From: Desulfobacterales bacterium
GTDB taxonomy: Bacteria; Desulfobacterota; Desulfobacteria; Desulfobacterales; JAHEIW01
Reading direction: 5' to 3'
Assembly (NCBI GenBank): GCA_030145015.1
Contig: JAQYWI010000150.1
Location: forward strand, 1-13,641
DNA length: 13,641 bases
Made by a program: the position numbers and the translations under genes. Position 1 is the stretch's first letter. Each line of letters starts with the position of its first letter. The notes under the pieces were generated by a model. It saw only the letters and a list, made by a program, of their open reading frames with translations, made no database searches and had not been told where the DNA came from. Shown here in pieces: positions 6,888 through 13,417 of the stretch.

Positions 6888-6897
6888 TTACGGTCAT
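6841..6897 (-). CDS. possible 18-codon leader ORF overlapping the MFS start
   Basis: ATG at 6897 with GGAAGG 5 nt upstream opens an 18-codon frame (MTVNAESFEMGNEGRITL) that stops at 6841, overlapping the first 15 codons of the MFS gene in another frame. The Shine-Dalgarno fits this start better than the transporter start. It could couple or tune translation, or be accidental. Confidence 0.2.
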   Translation of the reverse strand: MTVNAESFEMGNEGRITL

Positions 6898-7031
6898 ATT
6901 TTCCTTCCGGATTTACATGAACCCCGGTTTTGCGAAAAAATTAAGAATATAAGGGTCACCCATTAAAAGGCGCTAAGTCAAGAAAAATATCTCTGCTGGA
7001 CAAGGAGCGGCGCTTAGATTAAAGGATTTTA

Positions 7032-7058
7032 AGGTACGTCCACGAAATTATAACTTTC
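7032..7058 (+). repeat. 27-nt dispersed repeat, copy D
   Basis: Differs from copy C at four positions, including C for T in the ATG-like triplet (CCACGAAATTATAACTTTC). Same orientation as the other copies. Confidence 0.75.
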
Positions 7059-7116
7059 CTGTCGGCTGTAAAGACAGAAAACGTCCCTCCTATTTTTGTA
7101 TTTAAATCCTGAATTA

Positions 7117-7146
7117 TTGACTTTGCAAAGACGGATATGCTTATAT
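7117..7146 (+). promoter_or_regulatory. candidate promoter upstream of the small metal-site protein
   Basis: TTGACT (7117-7122), an 18-nt spacer, then TTATAT (7141-7146). The -35 box is good and the -10 box weak. The leader would be about 135 nt. Confidence 0.3.
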
Positions 7147-7286
7147 GGGTTGCTCGGTTGGCCCGTCAGCCGTTTATCCGAATTACAGCAGGCGCCGACC
7201 GAAGCCATGTGATTGGCAAAATCGTTAAACGGAGATCCCCTTCCCTACACCTGTGTTGTTTAACTGATAATTAAGGAGGAATGCAG

Positions 7287-7610
7287 ATGAAGATTGAACT
7301 CAGCAAAACCTTGGTGGAATTCACGCCCGAAGCCGATTACGAGAAGACCATGTTAGAAGGATTGTGGCGTATGCTGGTGGACTGTGCTCGCTTCAATCAA
7401 AAGCTTGTACCTGTGGGTGAGTATGTCCCTCAAAAAAACAACACGGCCAGCTTCGCCGTCGAAGGCGAAAAGGGCGAAGAGGAATATCCAGCAGTCTATG
7501 TGGACAAGGACTGTACCTGTTATTGTCAGACGTGCAACAAGTTCGTCAAGCTCAAGGCCGGCGACCGCATCCCACCGTGCTGCGGTAAGTTAATGGAACT
7601 GCTGGACTGA
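7287..7610 (+). CDS. small protein with C-terminal desulforedoxin-like metal site
   Basis: 107-residue soluble protein; I do not recognise the N-terminal part. Seen: residues 1-70 are acidic/amphipathic (LEGLWRMLVDCARFNQKLVP). The C-terminus (76-107) carries CTCYCQTC, 14 residues, then CCGKLMELLD. The pattern C80-x2-C83-x14-C98-C99-G-x-x-M closely matches desulforedoxin and the N-terminal domain of desulfoferrodoxin (C-x2-C-x15-CCG), where four cysteines hold one iron. Two extra cysteines (C76, C78) precede it. A zinc site is the alternative. An iron site would suggest electron transfer or oxygen-stress defence in an anaerobe, which is inference. The ATG at 7287 is chosen over 7281 because AAGGAGG lies 7 nt upstream of it and only 1 nt from the other. 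Confidence 0.75.
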   Translation: MKIELSKTLVEFTPEADYEKTMLEGLWRMLVDCARFNQKLVPVGEYVPQKNNTASFAVEGEKGEEEYPAVYVDKDCTCYCQTCNKFVKLKAGDRIPPCCGKLMELLD

Positions 7611-7679
7611 GGAAAAAAGAAAATACTACCCCGACTCATATCGCTGATTCGAATTCAACAGGCAACTATCTGATATTTA

Positions 7680-7709
7680 TTGACATGGGTTCTTTTCATC
7701 CTTAATAAT
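7680..7709 (+). promoter_or_regulatory. candidate sigma70 promoter of the propeller lipoprotein gene
   Basis: Perfect TTGACA (7680-7685), an 18-nt spacer, and AATAAT (7704-7709, five of six matches to TATAAT). The transcript would have a leader of about 110 nt before the ATG at 7827. Confidence 0.5.
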
Positions 7710-7826
7710 ATTGGAAACAGACCGATTCAACCAGTGACTCAACACCTCTGGTACTTTAAAGGTTAACCCAATTCAGCATACATCAGATTCTACATAATTA
7801 TAGCACCCACCGAAAAGGAGATAGAT

Positions 7827-8738
7827 ATGAAAAAAGCACTCATTATTCTTTTTTGTGGAATAATCGGTTTATTATTTGGCTGCGAAAGTCTTGTATTTGT
7901 CAGAGAAGACAGTGGCATCAAGCATATTTATAAAATGGGAAATAATGGAAATTCTCAGGTGCCATTTTCACCCATTACGAGCACACCATACGACTACCCG
8001 GATGTTTCTCCTGATGGAACTAAAATCGCCTATACCGACGGGCAGAATGTGTTCATCAGTGACCTCAACGACATCGGTGGAAATTCTCAGGTGCAACTTT
8101 CCACTCCGACGGGCACAAAATCGTTTGTCCGCTGGGCACCCGAGCAGCAAGTCATCGGTTATGCCAACTTCGCCAGCGGAACCGCCAGCATTATCCTGTC
8201 TGCAACCAGCGGCGCAAACCACCTCCCGGCGACTTATCCAACAGGTTCACAATCAGATAACGGCGGCCTCGACTTCTATCTGGACAACAATGTTCAATAC
8301 ATGGTCTACAGTCGCAATGGCGATCTTTATTCCATGTTTTTCAATGGAACGCAGCCGGCGTCTCCCATAACAAACACTCCCGGACCCGCGATTTTAGAAA
8401 CATTGCCGGTTGTCTCTCACGACAGTAAACTTCTGGCCTTTCGCGTATCTTATAAACTGGCAGCACTCGGAACGGTTGACCACATTCAGGTACTGAGCAT
8501 CGGCACGTGGTCGTCACAACATGTGATTACGATGCAACCGCCGGCAGTCAGAGGTACCATCTCATCTATTGCATTCTCTTGCGATGACGAACGCCTTTAT
8601 GTCGCCGCTAAGACTTCATCCACGGCCGGATCCAGGGAAATATTTTCTGTCAAGCTTGACGGCGGTGATCAGCAGCAGTTAACCAACAACAGTGTATATG
8701 ATTCAAAACCGGATGCGATTCCCACGCCCTGCCCGTAA
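7827..8738 (+). CDS. PD40/TolB-like beta-propeller lipoprotein
   Basis: Predicted lipid-anchored periplasmic or surface protein made of WD40-like PD40 blades, as in the TolB propeller. Its partner is unknown. Seen: a signal peptide MKKALIILFCGIIGLLFGC with lipobox LFGC (C19). Blades are recognisable as YPDVSPDGTKIAYTDGQNVF (57-76), KSFVRWAPEQQVIGYAN, ETLPVVSHDSKLLAF and ISSIAFSCDDERLYVA. Near the end, REIFSVKLDGGDQQQLTNNS is a typical strand pair. At 303 residues it is shorter than TolB (about 430) and lacks TolB's N-terminal domain. A 17-nt perfect DNA repeat (7946-7962 and 8078-8094) encodes GNSQV in two successive blades. AAGGAG ends 6 nt before the ATG. It appears monocistronic, with terminator T2 212 nt downstream. 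Confidence 0.82.
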   Translation: MKKALIILFCGIIGLLFGCESLVFVREDSGIKHIYKMGNNGNSQVPFSPITSTPYDYPDVSPDGTKIAYTDGQNVFISDLNDIGGNSQVQLSTPTGTKSFVRWAPEQQVIGYANFASGTASIILSATSGANHLPATYPTGSQSDNGGLDFYLDNNVQYMVYSRNGDLYSMFFNGTQPASPITNTPGPAILETLPVVSHDSKLLAFRVSYKLAALGTVDHIQVLSIGTWSSQHVITMQPPAVRGTISSIAFSCDDERLYVAAKTSSTAGSREIFSVKLDGGDQQQLTNNSVYDSKPDAIPTPCP

Positions 8739-9382
8739 GCAAAAGGCGTCTTCGGATCTATGATTTACAATCACAATCGGAAAATGGTGGCGTCTGTTTC
8801 CTCAATTCCATGGCTCGATCAGGGAATTTAAGGTTCAGGGTATAGGCACTTATGGCGCCAGCTCATAGCTGAAAGCTGAAAGCAAATCTAATTTTATCTC
8901 TATTTATTATGTGGGCTAACTCTAATCCAGAGCTGTTCATGTAATGAATCAAAAGCCCCACTTCTTGAAATGAGGAGTGGGGTTTTTGTATGATCAAGTC
9001 AAAATGCAAATATGTAACACTCATCCCCTTTTTTCCGCTCATCTAAATATTTCCATCTATAAAATCCTCTTTGCCAGCGTTGATATTGCCGTGTCATTAA
9101 TGCCGCCCGATAGTCTGTGAATCCAGATGGTTGTATTATCAATAAAAGGTTAAAAAAATTTTAAGTTTTCGGAGAGTTGGGCGATATGAATTATATGTGG
9201 ATTTGGTGTTAACCCTATTTTTTGTTCCGATATCTGATTAACAGCAATGATGACTTCTTATTTCGAATTTCAACTGCCCGAATCTTGACGCAATCGGTTC
9301 CACGCTCAAAATCACCAAATCTGATTATTCCTGTTACTCTTAGTTTATAAAGAAAATCCGTTTTTCTTTTTGGGAGGTCATT
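8739..9382. other. 644-bp stretch without a gene
   Basis: Holds the phrase GGTTCAGGGTA (8832-8842), also found at 4322-4332 before hairpin T1; a short tandem AGCTGAAAGCTGAAAGC near 8867-8883; and the T2 hairpin (8955-8987). The rest, 8990-9370, is AT-rich with no promoter I trust, apart from TTGACG at 9285-9290 and a TATAAA near 9346 that do not pair at usual spacing. No coding frame is supported. Confidence 0.5.
8955..8987 (+). terminator. rho-independent terminator T2
   Basis: CCCCACT (8956-8962) pairs with AGTGGGG (8976-8982), extended inward by T-G, C-G and T-A pairs around a GAAAT loop, then five T residues. It probably ends the transcript of the propeller lipoprotein gene. Confidence 0.7.
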
Positions 9383-9928
9383 ATGAACGCAGTCGTAAGA
9401 ACAGCAAAAACGAGTGCCCAGTCAATTTGGAGCCTGGTTTTAGGAATACTTAGCTTTCTTTGTTTTGGTTTTTTTGCAGGAATACCTGCAGTGATTTGCG
9501 GCCATGTTGCACGATCTAATATTAGAAAATCACAGGGAGCCCTAACTGGAGGCGGTATGGCTCTGGCTGGTCTAATTCTGGGATATATTGGCATTGTCGT
9601 TACGACACTAGGTATTCTAGCGGCCATCGCAATTCCTAATTTCGTTGCTTATAGAAATAAAGCGTTCTGCAGCAAGGTCGAATCTGCGGCTAATAATACC
9701 GTTGCTGCCATGAACGACTATTATTCAGACCCTAATAATACGGGATTGCCAACCCTGAATGAATTGGCCGATGTGGCAGGATACAGTCCGATAGAAAATG
9801 TTACTATAGATATAAGTGGGACTGAATATGATCCTGTAATCACGGTTTCTGATAACAGCGGAAAATGCCCCCGCGGAAAATATTTGGTGATCACTGCAGA
9901 GAATTTTCCTGGTGAATGGGGACAATGA
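9383..9928 (+). CDS. DUF4190 domain protein fused to a pilin-like helix and ectodomain
   Basis: Membrane protein of unknown function. Seen: residues about 13-75 fit the DUF4190 pattern of two hydrophobic helices around a Gly-rich turn ([20 protein letters not shown], then [20 protein letters not shown], then [13 protein letters not shown]). The second helix runs directly into [20 protein letters not shown] (76-95), which closely resembles the N-terminal helix of type IV pilins and pseudopilins. The usual prepilin peptidase site (G followed by FTLIE) is absent, so the pilin-like part is probably anchored by the DUF4190 helices, not processed into fibres. The tail (96-181) is probably extracytoplasmic; C96 and C162 could form the disulfide typical of pilins. 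GGGAGG 5 nt upstream supports the start. Repeat copy E starts 5 nt after the stop codon. Confidence 0.75.
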   Translation: MNAVVRTAKTSAQSIWSLVLGILSFLCFGFFAGIPAVICGHVARSNIRKSQGALTGGGMALAGLILGYIGIVVTTLGILAAIAIPNFVAYRNKAFCSKVESAANNTVAAMNDYYSDPNNTGLPTLNELADVAGYSPIENVTIDISGTEYDPVITVSDNSGKCPRGKYLVITAENFPGEWGQ

Positions 9929-9933
9929 ATTTA

Positions 9934-9960
9934 GGCGACGTCCATGAAATTATACCTTTC
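9934..9960 (+). repeat. 27-nt dispersed repeat, copy E
   Basis: Matches copy C except for C at the third position and ATACC in place of ATAAC. It begins immediately after the DUF4190/pilin-like gene. Confidence 0.75.
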
Positions 9961-9976
9961 AATAAAAAAGACCCGG

Positions 9977-10035
9977 GGCGTCAGGCACCAGGCTTCAGGT
10001 CAAGGAATTTTCTCTAAATTCATAAACCATATCAA
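9977..10035 (+). repeat. 59-nt dispersed repeat, copy 1
   Basis: Aligns without gaps to 13052-13110 with 53 of 59 positions identical by eye. The core shared block is CAGGTCAAGGAATTTT followed by TCTAAATTCATAAACC. Intergenic here. Confidence 0.8.
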
Positions 10036-10054
10036 TAATAGATATGGGGTGATT

Positions 10055-10100
10055 TGCTGCGTTTCACACTTTTTATGAAAAAAGAGTGAAATTAGCAGCA
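10055..10100. repeat. long imperfect hairpin
   Basis: TGCTGC (10055-10060) pairs with GCAGCA (10095-10100), TTTCAC (10062-10067) with GTGAAA (10086-10091), and CTTTTT (10069-10074) with AAAAAG (10079-10084) around an ATGA loop. That makes 18 paired bases with two small internal mismatches. No T-tract follows, so it is not a standard terminator. It could stabilise the 3' end of the upstream mRNA or be a protein-binding or mobile-element palindrome. Confidence 0.6.
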
Positions 10101-10257
10101 TTCTTAAGTTGATCCATGAAATGGGTCTATCCCTACCCTTCAGCCTCGGACTCCAATCTTCTTGACTCTAAAAGCAACCTTTTGATAAATAATCATTCAG
10201 ATCTTTATCGAGATCACCCCAAACTAAACAGATGTCTTCATCAAAAGGATTTAAAAG

Positions 10258-10524
10258 ATGCCAGAAATGACTGTTGAACTCATTGAAGAGACCTTGCGAA
10301 AAGAGGTCCGGAAGATAGATAAAAGTGTCCAGGTAGTGGCGGTTGAGCCGAGCAAAAAAGAGAACTTCTATCGGGTAACGCTCCTCAAAGACAGAAAGTT
10401 TGGCAGCGCAGAACTGAAAAAGGATGTAATAGAACAATACCTTTCCCAAGAAGGCAAGGGCAAGGGACTAAGAAGAGCGTTAGGCAAGGCGGTCAGCCAT
10501 TTGAGCATAAAGTACAAGAGATAG
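10258..10524 (+). CDS. small basic protein of unknown function
   Basis: 88-residue charged protein, not recognised. Seen: an N-terminal acidic helix (MTVELIEETLRKEVRKIDKS), a likely beta pair (VQVVAVEPSKKENFYRVTLL), a second helix (SAELKKDVIEQYLSQEG) and a basic end (GKGLRRALGKAVSHLSIKYK). It has no membrane segment, signal peptide or cysteine. AAAGGA ends 8 nt before the ATG; a second ATG lies three codons in. Codon use and the ribosome binding site favour this strand over the overlapping minus-strand frame. It stands 89 nt before the patatin gene on the same strand; no terminator was seen between them, so co-transcription is possible. Confidence 0.6.
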   Translation: MPEMTVELIEETLRKEVRKIDKSVQVVAVEPSKKENFYRVTLLKDRKFGSAELKKDVIEQYLSQEGKGKGLRRALGKAVSHLSIKYKR

Positions 10525-10613
10525 CGCGTTCCCCGTGAAAAATGGGAAGATCCAATAGACACTATTCAAGCCTGGACCCGATTATTGCATAATTTTCTCA
10601 TACGGAATTTTAA

Positions 10614-12023
10614 ATGAGATATCTGAAAGTATCAAAAACACCCTTATTGAATATTTTTGCGGGTCTCATGACCGTTCTCTTTTTGACGGCCTGCACGGCC
10701 CACTATACGGTCAACAGCAACATTACAACTGTCCAATCAGTTGAACGCTATTCCCTTCGAAACAAGGGCGGGTCGGAAAAATCTGATGAGCTTTTGCTGA
10801 TTCTTACCTTTTCAGGGGGCGGAACCCGTGCTGCGGCATTATCGTATGGGGTTCTGCAAGCACTGGCAGATACTCAGGTTGCCGTAGGAGGCAAACAGCT
10901 GCGTCTGTTAGACGAAGTTGATGTTATTAGTTCGGTTTCGGGCGGCAGTTTCACCTCAGCATACTACGGTCTTTTCGGCGACCGCATTCTCGAGGATTTC
11001 GAGACCAAATTTCTCAAACGCAATGTCGAGGAAGAACTGGGCTTACGATTAATCAAACCGTCGAGCTGGTCAAAGTTGATGTCCTCGTATTACGCCCGAT
11101 CCGACCTTGCCGCTGATTATTTTGATGAAATCCTTTTTGAAGGAAAAACCTTTAGTGATTTTCAGATCCCCTGGCTGCCGCTGATTGCCATCAACGCCAC
11201 AGATATCGCACTGGGCACTCAATTTACATTTCTCGGCGATCAGTTCGCCCCCATTTGTGCGGATCTTTCTTCGTATCCGGTATCGCGGGCGGTAACCGCT
11301 TCGGCGGCCGTCCCGGGTCCTTTTTCCAGCATCGTTCTTAAAAATTACGCCGGCACCTGTAATTATCAGCTTCCGGAATGGGCCGCCAAAGAAATTCGTG
11401 AACGCCAGGTGGCCACGCGCCGCTATCGAGACGCTAAAAACCTGAGCAACTACATCGATGTCGAAAAGTTTGCATATATTCATTTATTTGATGGCGGATT
11501 ATCAGATAATCTGGGCGTCCGTTTCATCCTCAATTACACCGCGCAGGCGGAAAATATCTGGCAGCAGATGCAGGCTTTGGATCTGCAAAACACCAATAAA
11601 CTGGCCATCATTGTCATCAATGCCAGAAACCGGATGAAAATCGATTTTGCAAAAGAACGCCAATCAGCGCCGATCATTGACACGATCGGGTTGATTTCAT
11701 CTATCCCCCTGGATCGGTACTCATTTGACACTTTGGATTTGCTGCGACAAAATATCAAAAGCTGGGAAGAATCCATAACCGTCGAGCGCTGTAAGAATTT
11801 AAAGGTCGATTCCAATTCGCTGGACCGCAACTGCCCTGCCAAGACCTATTTAATCGAGGTCAGTCTTGATCAGACACCGGATGAATCTGAACGCCAGCAC
11901 CTCTTGAGCTTGCCGACTTCTTTTTACCTCGATCCGAAAGATGTCGATCGCTTGAAGGCCGCAGCGCGTGAGCTCCTGTCGGCCTCCGCCGAATTTCAAC
12001 GGCTCGTCTCTGATTTGCAATAA
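10614..12023 (+). CDS. patatin-like phospholipase lipoprotein
   Basis: Serine lipid acyl hydrolase of the patatin family, predicted to be lipid-anchored outside the cytoplasmic membrane. Seen: a signal peptide ending in lipobox LTAC (C27); the oxyanion-hole loop SGGGTR (67-72); the nucleophile elbow SVSGG with S109 as catalytic serine, where the usual GxSxG has S at the first position; and DGG with D293 as the dyad aspartate (HLFDGGLSDNLG). So all catalytic elements are present. The N-terminal 60 residues and the C-terminal 140 residues flank the core. Substrates could be membrane phospholipids, but this is not readable from sequence. The ribosome binding site is weak (CGGA before TTTTAA and the ATG). 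The downstream methyltransferase-like gene starts 67 nt after the stop with no terminator seen between, so read-through is possible. Confidence 0.88.
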   Translation: MRYLKVSKTPLLNIFAGLMTVLFLTACTAHYTVNSNITTVQSVERYSLRNKGGSEKSDELLLILTFSGGGTRAAALSYGVLQALADTQVAVGGKQLRLLDEVDVISSVSGGSFTSAYYGLFGDRILEDFETKFLKRNVEEELGLRLIKPSSWSKLMSSYYARSDLAADYFDEILFEGKTFSDFQIPWLPLIAINATDIALGTQFTFLGDQFAPICADLSSYPVSRAVTASAAVPGPFSSIVLKNYAGTCNYQLPEWAAKEIRERQVATRRYRDAKNLSNYIDVEKFAYIHLFDGGLSDNLGVRFILNYTAQAENIWQQMQALDLQNTNKLAIIVINARNRMKIDFAKERQSAPIIDTIGLISSIPLDRYSFDTLDLLRQNIKSWEESITVERCKNLKVDSNSLDRNCPAKTYLIEVSLDQTPDESERQHLLSLPTSFYLDPKDVDRLKAAARELLSASAEFQRLVSDLQ

Positions 12024-12090
12024 ATGATTAGGGATTTAAAAAATTAATTCACTATTCAAGACCCCCTTAAGGTTTGCCGGAGGTAGCATG

Positions 12091-13092
12091 ATGAAACATT
12101 TACCCTTTCCAGAATTCTTTGAGAAATATCAATGCATCCTTGGTGAGGGTGCCGTTATTGAGCGCCTGCGCCGCAACAGTGAATTCGACCTTGACTCCCA
12201 TGTTGTTAATTCGGCGTTTATCTATGATAAGGACAAGCGTACTGCGATTTCCGGAATCTACCGGCAATATCTTGATATTGGCCTCAAATATAATCTCCCC
12301 CTGCTCCTTTCTACCCCAACCTGGCGAGCAAGCCGGGAACGTATTGAAAAAGCCGGTTATGAAAAAACGGATGTGAACGCCGACAATTTCCGCTTTCTTG
12401 ATGGCATACGCAAAAGCTATGGCGAATATGCCAATAAAGTTGTCATATGCGGTTTGTTGAGTTGCCGCGGAGACGCATATAATCAGTCAGAAGCCCTTAC
12501 ATCAAACGATGCACACGAGTTTCACTCATGGCAAGCGAATCGGCTCGCAGAAGCCGGAGTGGACTTCCTTCTTGCCGCCACTTTACCTGCACTCAGTGAG
12601 GCAACCGGCTTAGCAACAGCCCTTGCCGCCACCGAAAAACCATATATTATTAGTTTTGTGGTCCGCTCTGAAGGCACGCTGATAGATAGCACACCTTTGA
12701 AAGATGCCATTGCCATAATCGATACCGATGTCAATCCAAAGCCCATAGCCTATATGGCCAATTGCACGCATGCCTCTATTTTTAAACCCGCCATGATGCA
12801 CATTACCAATTCGTCTGCCACGGTCAGAAAACGAGTAGCAGGACTATTGGCCAATACAGCCGCACTTGAACCAGAAGAACTCGACAATAGCGAAGAACTG
12901 GTTGAAGAAGACCCGCAGACTTTTGGTAAATCGCTGGCCAACCTTCATGCTGAATTGGGCATGAAGATTCTTGGGGGATGCTGCGGAACCGATGACCGGC
13001 ATATCGACAATTTAGCAAAACGACTTGTTTCGAAAATAAAACCAGGCTTAAGGCGCCAGGCACAAGGCTCCAGGTCAAGGAATTTTATCTAA
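12091..13092 (+). CDS. homocysteine S-methyltransferase family protein
   Basis: Zinc-dependent methyltransferase barrel of the MmuM/MetH N-terminal type, which moves a methyl group to a thiol such as homocysteine. The methyl donor here is unknown. Seen, numbering from the ATG at 12091: an N-terminal LGEGAVIERLRR in the place of the family's DG-x-x-G-T strand, then the zinc-cysteine sites ANCTH (C225) and LGGCCGTD (C297, C298). Length is normal for a single-domain member. No cobalamin or folate domain is attached. The adjacent ATG at 12088 is an alternative; GGAGG lies 7 nt before 12091 and 4 nt before 12088. The last 13 or so residues (RRQAQGSRSRNFI) are encoded by the second copy of a 59-nt dispersed repeat, so the tail is probably not ancestral. 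Terminator T3 follows. Confidence 0.85.
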   Translation: MKHLPFPEFFEKYQCILGEGAVIERLRRNSEFDLDSHVVNSAFIYDKDKRTAISGIYRQYLDIGLKYNLPLLLSTPTWRASRERIEKAGYEKTDVNADNFRFLDGIRKSYGEYANKVVICGLLSCRGDAYNQSEALTSNDAHEFHSWQANRLAEAGVDFLLAATLPALSEATGLATALAATEKPYIISFVVRSEGTLIDSTPLKDAIAIIDTDVNPKPIAYMANCTHASIFKPAMMHITNSSATVRKRVAGLLANTAALEPEELDNSEELVEEDPQTFGKSLANLHAELGMKILGGCCGTDDRHIDNLAKRLVSKIKPGLRRQAQGSRSRNFI

Positions 13093-13110
13093 ATTCATAA
13101 ACCGAATCAA
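13052..13110 (+). repeat. 59-nt dispersed repeat, copy 2, overlapping the gene 3' end
   Basis: Ungapped match to 9977-10035 with six differences. Its first 41 nt lie inside the methyltransferase-like gene and supply the last codons and the TAA stop. Confidence 0.8.
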
Positions 13111-13132
13111 AAAGGGCCGCGGAATGAAATGA

Positions 13133-13170
13133 AACACCCTATTTCTCTGAATGAGAGGTGGGGTTTTTTT
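13133..13170 (+). terminator. rho-independent terminator T3
   Basis: ACCCTATTTCTC (13136-13147) folds with GAGAGGTGGGGT (13153-13164) through Watson-Crick and several G-T pairs around a TGAAT loop, then seven T residues. It lies about 40 nt after the methyltransferase-like gene. The outer right arm and loop resemble T1 and T2. Confidence 0.65.
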
Positions 13171-13263
13171 GTTTTTATACAAGGGGGCAAAAGATGTTTA
13201 ATATTTAAGATGTAACGTTCTCTTCCATTGCAGGAAAACAGAAAAATGTTGTTTCAGGAGAAT

Positions 13264-13290
13264 GGGGACCTCCGTCATATATTTATATTC
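13264..13290 (+). repeat. 27-nt dispersed repeat, possible copy F (diverged)
   Basis: Starts GGGGACCTCCGTC and ends TATTC; about 18 of 27 positions match copy C. Position and orientation fit the family, but the match is weak enough to be uncertain. Confidence 0.35.
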
Positions 13291-13417
13291 AGAATTTCAT
13301 AAAAAATAATGGGCAAATTTTCATTAGTGATTAAGCAGGCTTCTATAATCAATAATCAAGAGGAGCCCTCCAATTTCCTTTCACTATTTCTTATATCTAT
13401 CAGAAAGGACTATCTTT

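Larger units (their letters stand above)
6888..7286. other. divergent gene-free stretch
   Basis: About 400 bp between the MFS gene and the small metal-site protein gene. It holds repeat copy D (7032-7058), a promoter-like block (7117-7146) and a small stem (CGGTTG near 7159-7164 with CAGCCG near 7171-7176). I see no further gene. Confidence 0.5.
9929..10257. other. 329-bp repeat-rich gap without a gene
   Basis: Contains repeat copy E (9934-9960), the first copy of the 59-nt repeat (9977-10035), a 7-bp inverted pair (CCATATC 10027-10033, GATATGG 10041-10047) and a strong hairpin (10055-10100). The minus-strand frame across 10168-10449 looks non-coding. Confidence 0.55.
13093..13417. other. 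325-bp gap without a gene
   Basis: Contains the end of the 59-nt repeat, terminator T3 (13133-13170) and a diverged sixth copy of the 27-nt repeat (13264-13290). A frame starting at 13309 overlaps the next gene out of frame and shows no ribosome binding site or family resemblance. Confidence 0.5.

Noticed and set aside
6888..7286. tRNA or riboswitch in the divergent gap
   Set aside because: No cloverleaf, T-loop motif or known riboswitch core could be recognised; only a short stem is visible.
2168..9960. Repeats read as a CRISPR array
   Set aside because: The copies are kilobases apart with genes between them, have no regular spacers, and no cas gene is present.
10168..10449. 93-codon minus-strand frame
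   Set aside because: It competes with the 10258-10524 gene, which has a proper ribosome binding site and a more protein-like composition.
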